From Microtetraspora niveoalba (GTDB lineage: Bacteria > Actinomycetota > Actinomycetes > Streptosporangiales > Streptosporangiaceae): DNA of 64,000 nucleotides. The translations under genes and the position numbers were made by a program. How positions within the stretch are numbered: the first letter of the stretch is position 1; every line of letters begins with the position of its first letter. This document shows, in pieces, positions 8,776 to 24,755 of this stretch. The notes under the pieces are model-generated. The model saw nothing but the letters and a program-made list of their open reading frames with translations, was not told the origin of the DNA and searched no databases. Where the stretch lies: the NCBI RefSeq assembly GCF_001570405.1, contig NZ_BBYM01000023.1, positions 81,195 through 145,194 of the forward strand, written 5' to 3'.

Positions 8776-9384
8776 ATGGCTGACCGGACCAAGACGCAGG
8801 AGCGTGGCCGCCAGGCACGCCGCATCGTGCTGGAGGCCGCGCTGGCCGAGGTCGCGGAGCGGCCCGTCGCCGAGATCCAGGTTCAGCAGATCGCCGACCG
8901 CGCGGGGATGAGCCCGGCACGGGTGCTGTACTACTTCCAGTCGAGGGACCGGATCCTCGCCGAGACCTTCCGCTGGAGCGAGCGCCTGCTCGCCGAGCGC
9001 CGGGCGAGCGAGCTGGACGGGGTCCCCGATCCCGAAGAGCGGCTCGAACGGTACATCCGGCTCTACCTGCCCGTTGACAGGCACGACGTCTCCTGGAAGC
9101 TCTGGCTGGAGGCCTGGCTGCGCTCGGTGACCAACGACGAGATGAGCCGAACCGCGCAGGAGATCGACAACGGCTGGATGCGGGATCTCACCGCGATCAT
9201 CGAGGACGGCGCGGCGAGCGGGATCTTCCGCGCGGTCGCCGTCGAGGACTTCCTGCCGTGGTTCAACGCCCTGCTGGACGGCCTGGCGGTCCACGTGCTC
9301 ATCGGCCGCCTCAGCCAGGAGCGGGCCGTGGGGACCGCGTTGAGGCACGCCACCGGTGAGCTGCGCATCGCGCCACCTACTTGA
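8776..9384 (+). CDS. TetR/AcrR-family transcriptional regulator
   Basis: A 202-residue repressor-type protein. Residues about 10-60 form the TetR helix-turn-helix: 'RRIVLEAALAEVAERPVAEI' is followed by 'QIADRAGMSPARVLYYFQSR', with the typical 'YYF' ending. The rest is a variable ligand-binding domain. The gene is divergent from the exported amidohydrolase, with start codons only 29 bp apart, so control of that gene and of itself is the natural inference. The ligand is unknown. Confidence 0.9.
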   Translation: MADRTKTQERGRQARRIVLEAALAEVAERPVAEIQVQQIADRAGMSPARVLYYFQSRDRILAETFRWSERLLAERRASELDGVPDPEERLERYIRLYLPVDRHDVSWKLWLEAWLRSVTNDEMSRTAQEIDNGWMRDLTAIIEDGAASGIFRAVAVEDFLPWFNALLDGLAVHVLIGRLSQERAVGTALRHATGELRIAPPT

Positions 9385-9398
9385 ATTTGAATCAAATT
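9384..9398. repeat. AT-rich inverted repeat after the TetR gene
   Basis: AATTTG-AAT-CAAATT, six-base arms, overlaps the TetR stop codon in a sharply AT-rich patch (9380-9415) within very GC-rich DNA. It could be an operator or a promoter element. No rightward gene follows closely, so its role is unclear. Nothing else is recognised between 9399 and 9553. Confidence 0.35.
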
Positions 9399-9553
9399 TA
9401 ACTTTGATCGGAGTATCACGAGCGGCGCCGCGCGCGTCAATAGCGTGCCGCGTCCCCGATCGGCCGGGACGCCGCCCGGTCCGCCCTCAGCGGGCCGATC
9501 GGCGGGTCACGGGAGGTCCGCGATCCACCCGCCCGCTCACCCTCCCGGCGGCC

Positions 9554-10206
9554 TCACGCTCCTACTGAGCAGCGGGCGTCGGCGCAGGTCAGGAAGTGGT
9601 AGGCGTCGTCGTCGCCGGGCCGGAGCCGTCCGTACCAGAGGAGGCGCGGCCGGCCGTCGGGCCCGATGGCCAGGTCGAAGAATCCGCAGCCCCCGTACGC
9701 GGACACGAGCGGGGCGGTCGTCCGGCGGGCGCAGTCGTCGTCCTCGCAGGCGAGGAAGGCCAGCAGCGGCCCGTTCCGGTCGTACCCGGCCAGGAGGGGA
9801 CGGCCGCGCCGGTCCAGCGTCAGGGCGGGCGCACCCGGGGCGACCACCTCGGTGATCCGCGCGGTGCCCGGAGTCCCGGAGAACTCCGGATCGCGGCAGG
9901 CGGTCAGGCCGAGCGGGTTGCCGGTCAGGTAGCCCGCGTACAGCAGGCCGGGCGCGTGCCGCCGAGCAGGTGCGGCGACCCGTTGACGACGACGACCCGG
10001 TGTCCCATGGCGGCCAGCACGGCCGACGGGAGCGCCATGCCGGGGACGAGGGTCAGCGCGCCGGCCGCCAGCAGGTCCCGGTACAGGCGGCGGGCCGTGC
10101 CGTAGATGATCGGGAGCTGATTCGGCGCGCGCTCCATCTCGGTGAACGTCTCCGGCGACCATCCCGGGGACGCGCCGGTCGCGCTCGCGGATCGGTCCAG
10201 AGGCAT
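9554..10206 (-). pseudogene. Frameshifted gene with C-D-C repeats (possible beta-propeller)
   Basis: Two leftward frames join into one protein. The first part starts at ATG 10206, with GAGGAG 5-7 bases upstream, and reads 'MPLDRSASATGASPGW...VVVVNGSPHLLGG'. The second part continues in another frame as 'HAPGLLYAGYLTGNP' to the stop at 9554. Both halves carry the same repeat style, so they belong together. One missing base near 9955-9966 would explain the break. The C-terminal part shows repeated units of the form D-x-x-G-x-P-x-L followed by L-x-C-x-D-x-x-C, for example 'LDRRGRPLLAGYD ... ACEDDDC' and 'IGPDGRPRLLWYG ... TCADARC', which suggest blades of a propeller. The function is unknown. 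It may be a real pseudogene or a sequencing error. Confidence 0.65.
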
Positions 10207-10611
10207 CGTGTCTCCTCGCGGGAGTCCCGCGGCAACGCGTTTTCCGGGCGGACGGGTTGTGCACGAGCGGCTCCATCCTCCGCGGAGAAGATCTCGGAAC
10301 GATCTCGGGCAAGCGCCTTTACCTTGTAGATCAGATATCTGGGTCGCCGTCATGGGAGGGCTTCGACGCCCGCTCTCGCGACCCCGCCGCCGCCACGCAG
10401 TACGGCGGCCGGCGGCGGCCCCGGCCGGGCGCGGCAGGACAGGCGAAGCGCGGCGGGGTGACCGAGAGGGGCCGGACGGCCTCCCCCACCGGGTGCCCGA
10501 AGGCATATGGCACGGATATCGCTGGGCCGCAATAAGGGATATGAGGCAGTCTTATACCGTTTTGGCACCAAACATGTGACATATCATCGACTGCATGATC
10601 ATGGCTGTCTA
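10207..10611. promoter_or_regulatory. Intergenic region upstream of the NRPS operon
   Basis: This 405-bp divergent gap holds no supported gene. Its last 110 bases are distinctly AT-rich. I see a perfect palindrome CAGATATCTG at 10332-10341, an interrupted inverted repeat TTTGG-CA-CCAAA at about 10561-10572, and a perfect palindrome CATGATCATG at 10594-10603, just before the NRPS1 start. TATACC at 10553-10558 is a possible -10 element with no clear -35. These are candidate promoter or operator elements only. Confidence 0.4.
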
Positions 10612-15491
<4,880 letters not shown>

Positions 15492-15495
<4 letters not shown>

Positions 15496-18400
15496 CCGTC
15501 GTCTCCGGTGAGGACAAGCTGCGCGAGCTGCTCAACCGGCGCATCGCGCAGGCCCGGCGGGCGGCCCCCGCGGCCATCCCGCGGCGTACGGACGACGGGC
15601 CGTGGCGGCTGTCGCCGGTGCAGCGCCGCATGTGGCTCGCGTCCGAGATGGAGCGGGACAGCCCCGCCTACAACGTGCCCGTGGCGCTGCGGCTGCGCGG
15701 CGAACTGGACGTGGACGCGCTGCGCCGGGCCGTGGCGGACGTGGTGGAGCGGCACGAGGTGCTGCGCTCGACCGTGGAGGTCCGCGACGGCGAGCCGTAC
15801 GCGGTGACCGGCGGCGCGGACGGGATCGACGTCGCGGTGGAGGAGGTCGCCCCCGAGGCGGTCGAGGGCCGGATCGCGGAGCTGGCGCGGGTGCCGTTCC
15901 GGCTGGCGGAGGAGTATCCGCTGCGGGCGACCCTCCTCACGGCCGGCCCCCGGGAGCACGTGCTGCTCCTGCTCATGCACCACATCGCGATCGACGCGTG
16001 GTCGGAGCCGCTGCTCCTCGGCGATCTCGCGGCGCAGTACCGGTTCCGCCTGGGCGCCGGACCCGCGCTCGACCCGCCCGAGACGCGGTACTCGGACGTG
16101 GCCGCGTGGGCCACCGAACGCGCCGCGTCCCCCGAGACCGAACGGGCGCTGGATTGGTGGGAGGAGTGGCTCGCCGGGCTCGAACCCTCCCCCGGGCTCC
16201 TTCCGGACCATCAGGTCCGTCCCGGCCCGCCGGACCTGGAATGGCGGGCCGGCGTCGTGGACGTGCCCCTCGCCCCCGAGACTGTCACCCGGCTGCGCGC
16301 GCTGGCCTCCGAGACCGGCGCGACCGTGTTCATGGTGCTCCTGGCGGCGCTCCAGGCCACGCTCGCCCGGGTGTCCGGCGGCTCCGGGCCGAGCGCCGAC
16401 GTCACCGTGGGAGTGCCGGAGTCCGGCCGCAGGCACCCGCTGACCGAGTCCCTGGTCGGCTGCCTGGTCGAGACCCTGGTCGTACGCGGGACCGTGGACG
16501 GCGCCGGCACCGGCCGTGAGCTGGTCGGGCGGGCCCGCTCCGCCGCCCTCGACGTGTTCGGCCACGCGGACGTGCCGTTCGACCGCGTCGTGGAGCGGGT
16601 GCGCCCTCCCCGGTCCGGCACGGCGGCGCCGCTGTTCGATGTGCTGCTCAACGTCTACGACGCCCCGGCGGAGGTCGCCGGTTTCCCCGGGCTGACCGCC
16701 GAGACGGTCGAGGTGCCGCCGTTCGCGGCGAAGTTCGACCAGGCGTGGACGTTCCTCGACGACGGCACCACGCTGCGCGGCACGCTCACCTACCGCTCCG
16801 GCCTGTACGCGCCGGACACCGCCGCCCGCCTGGCGGGCTGGTTCGGCTCGCTGCTGGACCGGCTCGTGGCGGAGCCGGACCGCCCGGTCGGCGAGCTGGA
16901 GCTGGAGCCCGGCGCCCGGCACACCCTCACCGAGCCCGCGGCGCCCGTGCTCGGCGAGCCGACCCTGCACGGCCGGATCGCCGCCCAGGCCGCCCGTACG
17001 CCGTCGGCCACGGCCGTGGTGGCGGCGGACGGCGCCCTCACCTACGCGGAGCTGGACGCTCACGCGGAACGCCTGGCCGGGCGCCTGCGCGCGGCCGGGG
17101 TGACGCGCGGCGACCGGGTCGCCCTCCTCATGGAGCGGACCCGCGACCTCCCGGTCGCCCTGCTCGCCGTGCTCAGGGCCGGGGCGGCGTACGTGCCGAT
17201 CGACGACGCCGCGCCCGCCGACCGGATCGCCGCGATGGTGGCGGCGGGCGGGGTGCGGGTCGCGGTCTGCGCGCCCGGGCTCGCGGACCGCCTGCCCGCC
17301 GGCGTCACCGCGCTCACGCCCGGCGACCACGCGGACGACGACGGGACGTCCGGGACGCCCCGTGCCGTGAGCCGCTCGACCTCCGGCGAGGACGACGCGC
17401 GAGACGGCGGCGCGGCGGACGTTGACGGGACGTCCTCGGGCCCAGGGGACGGCGGTGCGGCGGACGGCGGAGACCTCGCCTACGTGATCTTCACGTCCGG
17501 CTCGACGGGCACGCCCAAGGGGGTCGCGGTCGAGCATCGCCAGGTGACCGCGTACCTCGACGCGGTGCTCACCCGGGTCGGCTCGGGCGAGGCGGCCCCC
17601 CGCTCGTACGCGCTCGTCTCGACGATCGCCGCCGACCTCGGCCTGCTGAACGTCTTCGGCGCGCTGACCACGGGCGCGGCGCTGCACGTGCTCGGCCGGG
17701 AGTCGGCCGTCGATCCCGACGCGTACGCGGCCTGGCTGCGCCGCCACGAGGTGGACGCCGTGAAGTGCGTGCCCAGCCAGCTCGAACTCCTGGCCGCGCA
17801 CGGCGACCTCGCGGCGGTGCTGCCCCGCCGCCTGCTCGTGCTGGCCGGCGAGGCGACCCCCTGGACGCTGATCGACCGGATCGCGGAGGCGCGGCCCGAC
17901 CTGGAGGTCCAGGTCCACTACGGCCCGACCGAGACCACGGTCTCGGTGCTCGGCTGCGCGACCGGCTCCACTCCGCGCACGGGCGCGGTGGCGCCGCTCG
18001 GCACGCCCTTCCCCGGCGTGCGCTGCTTCGTCGCCGACCCGGCCGGGCGTGCCGTGCCGCACGGCGTGGCGGGCGAGCTGTGGATCGGCGGCCCCCAGGT
18101 CGCCCGGGGATATCTGGGCGATCCCGGTGACGCGCGCTACGTGGAGCGCGCGGACGGCCGTTACTACCGGTCCGGTGACCGGGTGCGCGTCACCCGTGAC
18201 GGGGTCGTGGAGTTCCTCGGCCGGATCGACGACCAGGTCAAGATCCGGGGATACCGCGTCGAGCCGGGTGAGGTCGCCGCCGCCTGCCGGGCCCTGCCCG
18301 GGATCGCGGAGGCGGTCGTGCTTCCCACGGGCGAGGGATCGGCGCGGCGGCTGGCCGCCTGGCTGGTTCCCGCCCCGGCGTCGGCGGGCACCCCGCCGAC

Positions 18401-21400
18401 CGGCACCCCGTCGACCGGCACGGCACCGACCGACGTGAGCCCGGCCGCGACGCCGGACCGCGCGGACGAAGCGGCGACCGGCGCGGCGCCGACGGCGGAG
18501 GGGATCCGCGCGGCGCTGCGACGCGTGCTGCCCGACTACATGGTGCCTTCGGCGATCACGCTCGTGGAGGCGCTGCCGCTCAACGCGAACGGCAAGGTGG
18601 ACCGGGCCCGCCTGCTCGACGGGCTCGCGGACGCACCGTCCGGCGGCCTCACGGCGGACGGCGCGGGCCGCGCCCCCGAGACGGACAGCGAACGGCTGAT
18701 CGCACAGATCTGGGCGGAGCTCCTCGGGGCCAGGGCCGCCGCCGCGAGCACGCGCGGCAGCGGCGGCCGTCCGATCGGCGTGAGCATGGACGGCTCCGGT
18801 GGTGGGGCTGCGAACGACGCGGACGGCTCGGGCGGCGCGGCCGCGTATGGCTCGATCGGGGCGGAGGCGGACTTCTTCGCGCTGGGCGGCGACTCCTTCA
18901 CCGCCGTCCGCGTGGCGGGGAGGCTCGGCCCGGCGCTCGGGGTGACGGTCCCGCTGCGGCTGATCTTCGAGCACCCGGTGCTCGCCGACCTGGCCGCCGC
19001 GCTGGACGCGCTGCCCGGGAGCGGGACGGCTCCCGCGCCCGCCGCGATCCCCCGGCGCGAGGGCACCGACCCGATCCCGCTGACCCCGCTCCAGCGCCAG
19101 ATGTGGCTCGCCGGAGAGGTGGACCCGGACAGCGCGGCCTACAACGTGCCGGTCGTGATCCGGTTCGACGGCGAACTCGACGCGGAGGCGCTCCGGCTCG
19201 CGGTCGTGGACCTGGCCGAGCGGCACGAGGTGCTGCGCTCGACCGTCGAGGTCCGCGACGCGGAGCCGTACGCGGTGACCGGTCCGGCGTCACGGGTCGT
19301 CGTGGAGGTGGTCTCCCACCTGGACACGTCCACTCCGGGGAGGCGGGCCGACGATCCGGCGGTGGCGGCGCGCCTCGCCGAGCTGGCCGTGCGGCCGTTC
19401 CGGCTGGCGGAGGAGTATCCGCTGCGCGCGGCGATCCTGGTGCTCGGCCCGCGCGAGCACGTGCTCGCCCTCGTGCTCCATCACATCGCCAGCGACGCCT
19501 GGTCGCGCGGCGTCCTGCTCCGCGATCTCGCCGACCTCTACGCGGCGCGCACGGGGGCCCGGCCCGCGCCCGCCGCCCTCGACCGCCAGTTCGCCGACGT
19601 CGCGGAATGGCAGCGGCTGTCCGCCGAGGCGACGGATCCCGGCTGGTGGGCGGCCAAGCTCGACGGGATGCCCGCCGAGATCGCGCTTCCCGCCGATCGG
19701 ATGCGGCCGGCCGCCCCCGGCACCGGAGTGGGGCTGCTGGACCTGGAGCTGCCGGACGGGCTGGCCGCCCGGGTGCGGGCGCTGGCGTCCGCGCGCGGCG
19801 CGACGACGTTCATGGTGCTGCTCGCGGGCCTCCAGGCGATGCTCGCGCGGATGTCGGGCGGCTCCGACATCGCCGTGGCGGTGCCCGAGTCCGGCCGGCG
19901 GCATCCCGAGACCGAACGGCTCGTCGGCTGCTTCCTGCAGACCCTGGTCATCCGTACGTCGGTGGAGGACGGCCTCACCGGCGGCGGCCTGGTCGAGCGG
20001 GCCCGCGCGGAGACGCTGGACGCGTTCGCGCACGCGGGCGAACCGCTCGAATCAGGGCAGGCGCTGCCCCAGGTGCTGCTCAACGTCTACGACGCGCCCG
20101 GTCCGATCACCGGCTTCCCCGGTCTCGCCGCCGAGGCGGTGGAGATGCGGCCGGTGACCGCGAAGTTCGACCTGAGCTGGACCGTCCAGGACACCGGCAC
20201 GGGGCTGCGGGCCGGCCTCGCGTACCGTCCCGAGCTGTTCGACGAGGCGACGGCGCGGCGGATGGCCGGGTTCCTCGTGGCGGTCCTGGACCAGATCACG
20301 GCGGATCCCGGCCGCCTGATCGGCGACCTCGACCTCGATCCGGGCACGGACTCGACGCTGACGGGACCCCGGCGTACGCCGCTCGGCGGGCCGACCCTGC
20401 ACGGGCGGATCTCCGCGCACGCGGCCCGGACCCCGTCGGCGACGGCGGTCGTCGCGGCGGACGGCACTCTCACGTACGGCGAGCTGGAGGAGCGGGCCGC
20501 CCTGCTCGCGGGCCGGCTGCGGGCGGCGGGCGTGGAGCGCGGGGACCGGGTGGCGGTCCTGATGGAGCGGACCCGTGACCTGCCGGTCGCCATGCTCGGC
20601 GCGCTCAAGGCGGGAGCGGGGTACGTCCCGATCGACGACGCCGCGCCCGACGACCGGATCGCCGCGGTGTTGTCCACCGCCGGGGCCCGTGTCGTGGTCT
20701 GCGCCCCCGACCTGGCGGCCCGCGTGCCGGACGGAGTCACCGCCGTCGTGCCCTCTCCCCCGGCCGCGGGTCCCCCGGCCGAAGACGCCTCAGCCGATGA
20801 CGCTCCCGGCCGGGACGCCGTGTCGGACGGGGCCGGGCCGACGAGTGGGGAGCCGTCGCGGGCGGACGGCGGGCCGGTCCAGACGCCGCCCGGCGGCGTG
20901 GAGGTCGGGCCCGAGGACCTGGCCTACGTGATCTTCACGTCCGGCTCGACCGGCACGCCGAAGGGTGTGGCGGTCGAACACCGGAACATCACCGCCTACC
21001 TCGACGGGATCCTGTCCCGGCTCGCCCCGGCGGGGCCGCTCCGGTCGTGGGCGCTGGCGTCCACGGCCGCGGCCGACCTCGGCATCCTCAACGTCTTCGG
21101 CGCGCTGACCACCGGTGCCGCGCTGCACCTGCTCGACCGGGACACCGCGACCGACCCGCCCGCCTTCGCCGCCCACATGACCGGCCACGCCGTCGACTTC
21201 CTCAAGTGCGTGCCCAGCCACCTGGAGCTGCTGGCCTCGCACGGCGACCTGTCGGCGGTGCTGCCGCGTCGGATACTCGTCCTCGCGGGTGAGGCGGTGC
21301 CGTGGTCGCTGGTGGACCGGATCGCGGAGGTACGGCCCGACCTGGAGGTCCAGGTCCACTACGGCCCGACCGAGACGACGGTCGCGGTGCTGGGCTGCTC

Positions 21401-24400
21401 GACCGGGGACGCGCCGCGGGCGACCGCGAACGTCCCGCTGGGCCTGCCGCTCCCCGAGGCGCGCTGCTTCGTGGCCGACCGCGCCGGGCGCGCCCTGCCG
21501 TACGGCGTGGCGGGCGAGCTGTGGATCGGCGGCCCGCAGGTGGCGCGGGGCTATCTGGGACATCCGGAGGACCCGCGCTATGTGACGCGGGACGACGGCC
21601 GGTGGTACAGATCGGGAGACCGGGCCCGGGTGACCTCCGAGGGATTCGTGGAGTTCCTCGGCCGGATCGACGACCAGGTGAAGATCCGGGGATACCGGGT
21701 CGAACCCGGCGAGGTGGCCTCTGTGTGCCGGGGCCTGCCCGGGATCGCGGAGGCCGTGGTCCTGCCGGTGGGCGAGGGCACGGGACGGCGTCTCGCCGCC
21801 TGGCTGGTCCCCACCGCGCCGGGCCCGGAGGCGACCGGCACAGGAGCGACCGGCACAGGAGCGCTGGACTCCGCCGCGCCGGGCTCGGAGGCGGCACCCG
21901 GCGCCCGTCCGGAGGGGGCGCCGACGGTGGACGGCATCCGGGCGGCGCTGCGCGACGCGCTTCCCGACTACATGGTGCCCTCGGTCATCACGCTGCTGGA
22001 CGCCTTCCCGCTGAACGCCAACGGCAAGGTGGACCGTACGCGGCTGGTCGCCGAGCTGGGCACGGTGAGCGCGGGCGAGCGGGTGGACCCCGCCACCGGC
22101 ACCGAACGGCGCGTCGCCGAGATCTGGGCGGGCCTGCTCGGCCTGGACGCCGTCGGCGCGACCGACGACTTCTTCGCACTGGGCGGCGACTCCTTCGTCG
22201 CGGTCAAGGCCGTACACGAGATCGACGAGGGGCTGCGGGTCATCGACCTGTTCACCAACCCGACCGTGCGCGAGCTGGCCGCCCTCCTCGACGGCCGCTC
22301 CGGTGGGCAGGGCGGCGGGCTGCTGCACCGGCTCGGCGGCCCGAAGGCGGGCGGCACGGTGACCGCGACCGTGGTCTGCGTGCCGTACGGCGGAGGATCG
22401 GCGGCCGTCTACCGCCCGCTCGCCGAGGCACTGCCCGACGGCGTGGAGGTGCTGGCGCTCGAACTGCCCGGACACGACCCGGCCCGCCCCGACGAGGAGC
22501 CGCAGCCGGTGGAGGAGGTGGTCGAGCGCTGCGTGGCCGAGCTCGCCGCCAGGGAGAACGGGCCGATCTCGGTCTACGGCCACTGCGTCGGCACGGCGCT
22601 CGCCACCGCCCTGGCCCTGCGGCTGGAGGAGACGGGCGTGCCGGTCACCGGCGTGTTCCTCGGCGGCAGCTTCCCGACCGCGCGGCTCCCCGGAAAGTTG
22701 TCCGCGTGGTTCAACCGGCGCCTGCCCGCGGACCGGTGGTTGTCGGACCGCGCCTACCGCGACGTCCTGCGGGCGATGGGCGGCCTGCCCGAGGACCTGG
22801 AGGGCGCCACGGTCGAGACCGCCGTCAAGGCGCTCAGGCACGACGCGCGCCAGGCGCAGGCGTGGTTCACCCGGCGGCTGGCCGAGCCGGGAGGCCACAG
22901 GCTGCGCGCGCCGGTGCTGGTCGTCATCGGCGGCGCCGACCGCGCCACCGAGCTGTACGAGGAGCGCTACCGGGAGTGGACGGCCTTCGCCGACCGGGTC
23001 GAACTGGCGGTGATCCCGAACGCCGGGCACTACTTCCTGCGCCACCAGGCCGACCAGCTCGGCGACCATCTGGCCGCGGCGCTGCGCCGCTGGACCGAGC
23101 CCGGCACAGCGGCGGACGAGCAGGCTGACGGCGACCGGTCCGGCGCACCCGGCGGTGCCCGGCACACGGACCGGGTGACACCCGCCGGCGCCGCGACCGG
23201 CGCACCGGGCGACGGGCCGCCGGGAGCCGGAGCCTCGGCGCCCGCGGCACCGGCGCACGGTGGCCGGACGGACGGTACTCGTACGGGCGGGGCGTCGGGC
23301 CAGGCGGCGGGAGCCGGACCGCGCGGCCTGGGCGGTTTCTACACCGTGGCGCTCGGCCAGCTCGTGTCGATGGTCGGCAGCTCGCTCAGCTCGTTCGGCC
23401 TGGGCGTGTGGACGTTCCAGCGCAGCGGGGCCGTCTTCGACTTCGCCCTGGTCACGATGCTGGCGCTGCTGCCGACCGTGCTGGTGGGGCCGGTGGGCGG
23501 CGCGGTCGCCGACCGGTACGACCGGCGGTGGATCATGCTGGTCTGCGACGCGCTCAACGGCCTCGCCATGGCGGCCGTGGCGGTGCTCCTGTGGCTGGAC
23601 CGGCTCGACTTCGTCGTGGTGTGCGGCGTCGTGACGCTCACGTCGGTGGTCACCGCGTTCCACCGTCCCGCCTACCTGGCGGCCATCGCGCAGCTCGTGC
23701 CCAAGCCGTACCTGCCGCAGGCCAACGCGCTGGCGCAGGCCGGGCTCGGCCTGGGCAACCTGGTCGCGCCGCTCGCGGGGGGCGCGCTCGTCGCGCTCGC
23801 CGGGCTGCCGGTCGTGGTCGGCGCCGACGTGGTGACGTTCGCGATCGCGTTCTTCTCGCTGCTCGCCGTACGGATCCCGAACCGGATGTTCCGGCGCAGG
23901 GAGGAGTCGTTCCGGTCGGCGGTGGCCGGCGGCTGGCGGTTCTTCGTGCGGCGGCCCCCGCTGATGGTGATGGCCGGATACTTCATGGTCGTCAACTACT
24001 TCACCGCGCTGACGCTCGCCGTGGTCTCCCCCATGGTGCTGTCGCTCGGCGACGCGGCCGACCTGGGCGTGGTCACGGCGGTCGGCGGCCTCGGGGCGGT
24101 GCTGGGCAGCGTCGTGATGATGGTCTGGGGCGGCACGCGCCGCCTCGCCGACGGCATGGTCGGCTTCGTGGCCCTTGCGGGGCTGGCGACCGTCCTGGTC
24201 GGCGTGACCGGAGCGGCGGCGGTGATCCCGGTGATCGCCGTCGGGCTGGCCCTGCGCTGGGGCTCGACCAGCGTGATCAACGCCCACTGGCTGTCGATCA
24301 TCCAGCTCAAGGTCAGGATCGAGCTGCAGGGCCGCGTGCTGGCCACGAACCAGATGCTGGCCACGGCGATGACGCCGGTGGGCTACCTGACGGCGGCGCC

Positions 24401-24629
24401 GCTCACCTCCTGGTCCGAGTCGCTGACCGGGGCGGCGACGGGCCCGGCGATCGGTGTGATGCTGGCCGTGTCGGGCGTGATCCTCGCGGTGTGGGGCGTC
24501 GTCGGGTTGCGGATCAGGCGGCTGCGCCACATCGAGGACGAGCTGCCCGACGCCCTCCCGACGGCTGTCATCAGCACGGACCTCGACGAGCTGCAGGAGG
24601 AGGCCGACCGGCACGCCCTCACCCGGTGA
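15492..24629 (+). CDS. Non-ribosomal peptide synthetase fused to MFS exporter, C-A-T-C-A-T-TE-MFS
   Basis: A 3,045-residue fusion. Module 1: C (His163-His164...Asp168, 'HHIAIDAW'), A (A3 motif at about 668, Lys1035), T (Ser1135, GGDS). Module 2: C (His1330-His1331...Asp1335), A (A3 motif at about 1816, Lys2179), T (Ser2234, GGDS). The thioesterase at about 2290-2535 has Cys2365 in 'YGHCVG' where Ser is usual, with Asp2483 and His2513. A 70-residue Gly/Ala/Pro linker leads to a 12-helix MFS domain (about 2613-3010, EntS-like). Hand-read A codes are D-L-L-K-V-A-H-V-S-K and D-L-L-K-V-A-H-V-A-K. They are almost the same, and nearest to the Asp code I remember (DLTKVGHVGK). Low-complexity inserts lie between A2 and A3 and between A8 and A10 of both A domains. 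It should add residues 3 and 4, release the peptide and export it. Confidence 0.93.
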
Positions 24630-24636
24630 CCTCGAA

Positions 24637-24683
24637 CCGGACCCCGGGACCGCGGCACAGGGTGACCCGGTCCCGGGGTCCGG
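24637..24683. terminator. Strong hairpin after the NRPS operon
   Basis: Perfect 16-base arms CCGGACCCCGGGACCG (24637-24652) and CGGTCCCGGGGTCCGG (24668-24683) flank a 15-base loop, 7 bases after the NRPS2 stop. It sits between convergent genes and probably ends transcription from the NRPS side, perhaps from both sides. Confidence 0.75.
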
Positions 24684-24755
24684 CGCGTTCCGGGGCCGCA
24701 CATCGGCCCCGGGGCCGCATACCGGCCTCCGTACGACGACGGGCGCCGGGCGGCC

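Noticed and set aside
8747..8920. An N-terminal extension of the exported amidohydrolase
   Set aside because: It would overlap the divergent TetR gene, and GTG 8746 has both a ribosome site and an export signal right after it.
20790..24701. A 1,303-codon open frame on the minus strand inside NRPS2
   Set aside because: The same reason: low-complexity Arg/Gly/His-rich shadow of the NRPS, TE and MFS domains.
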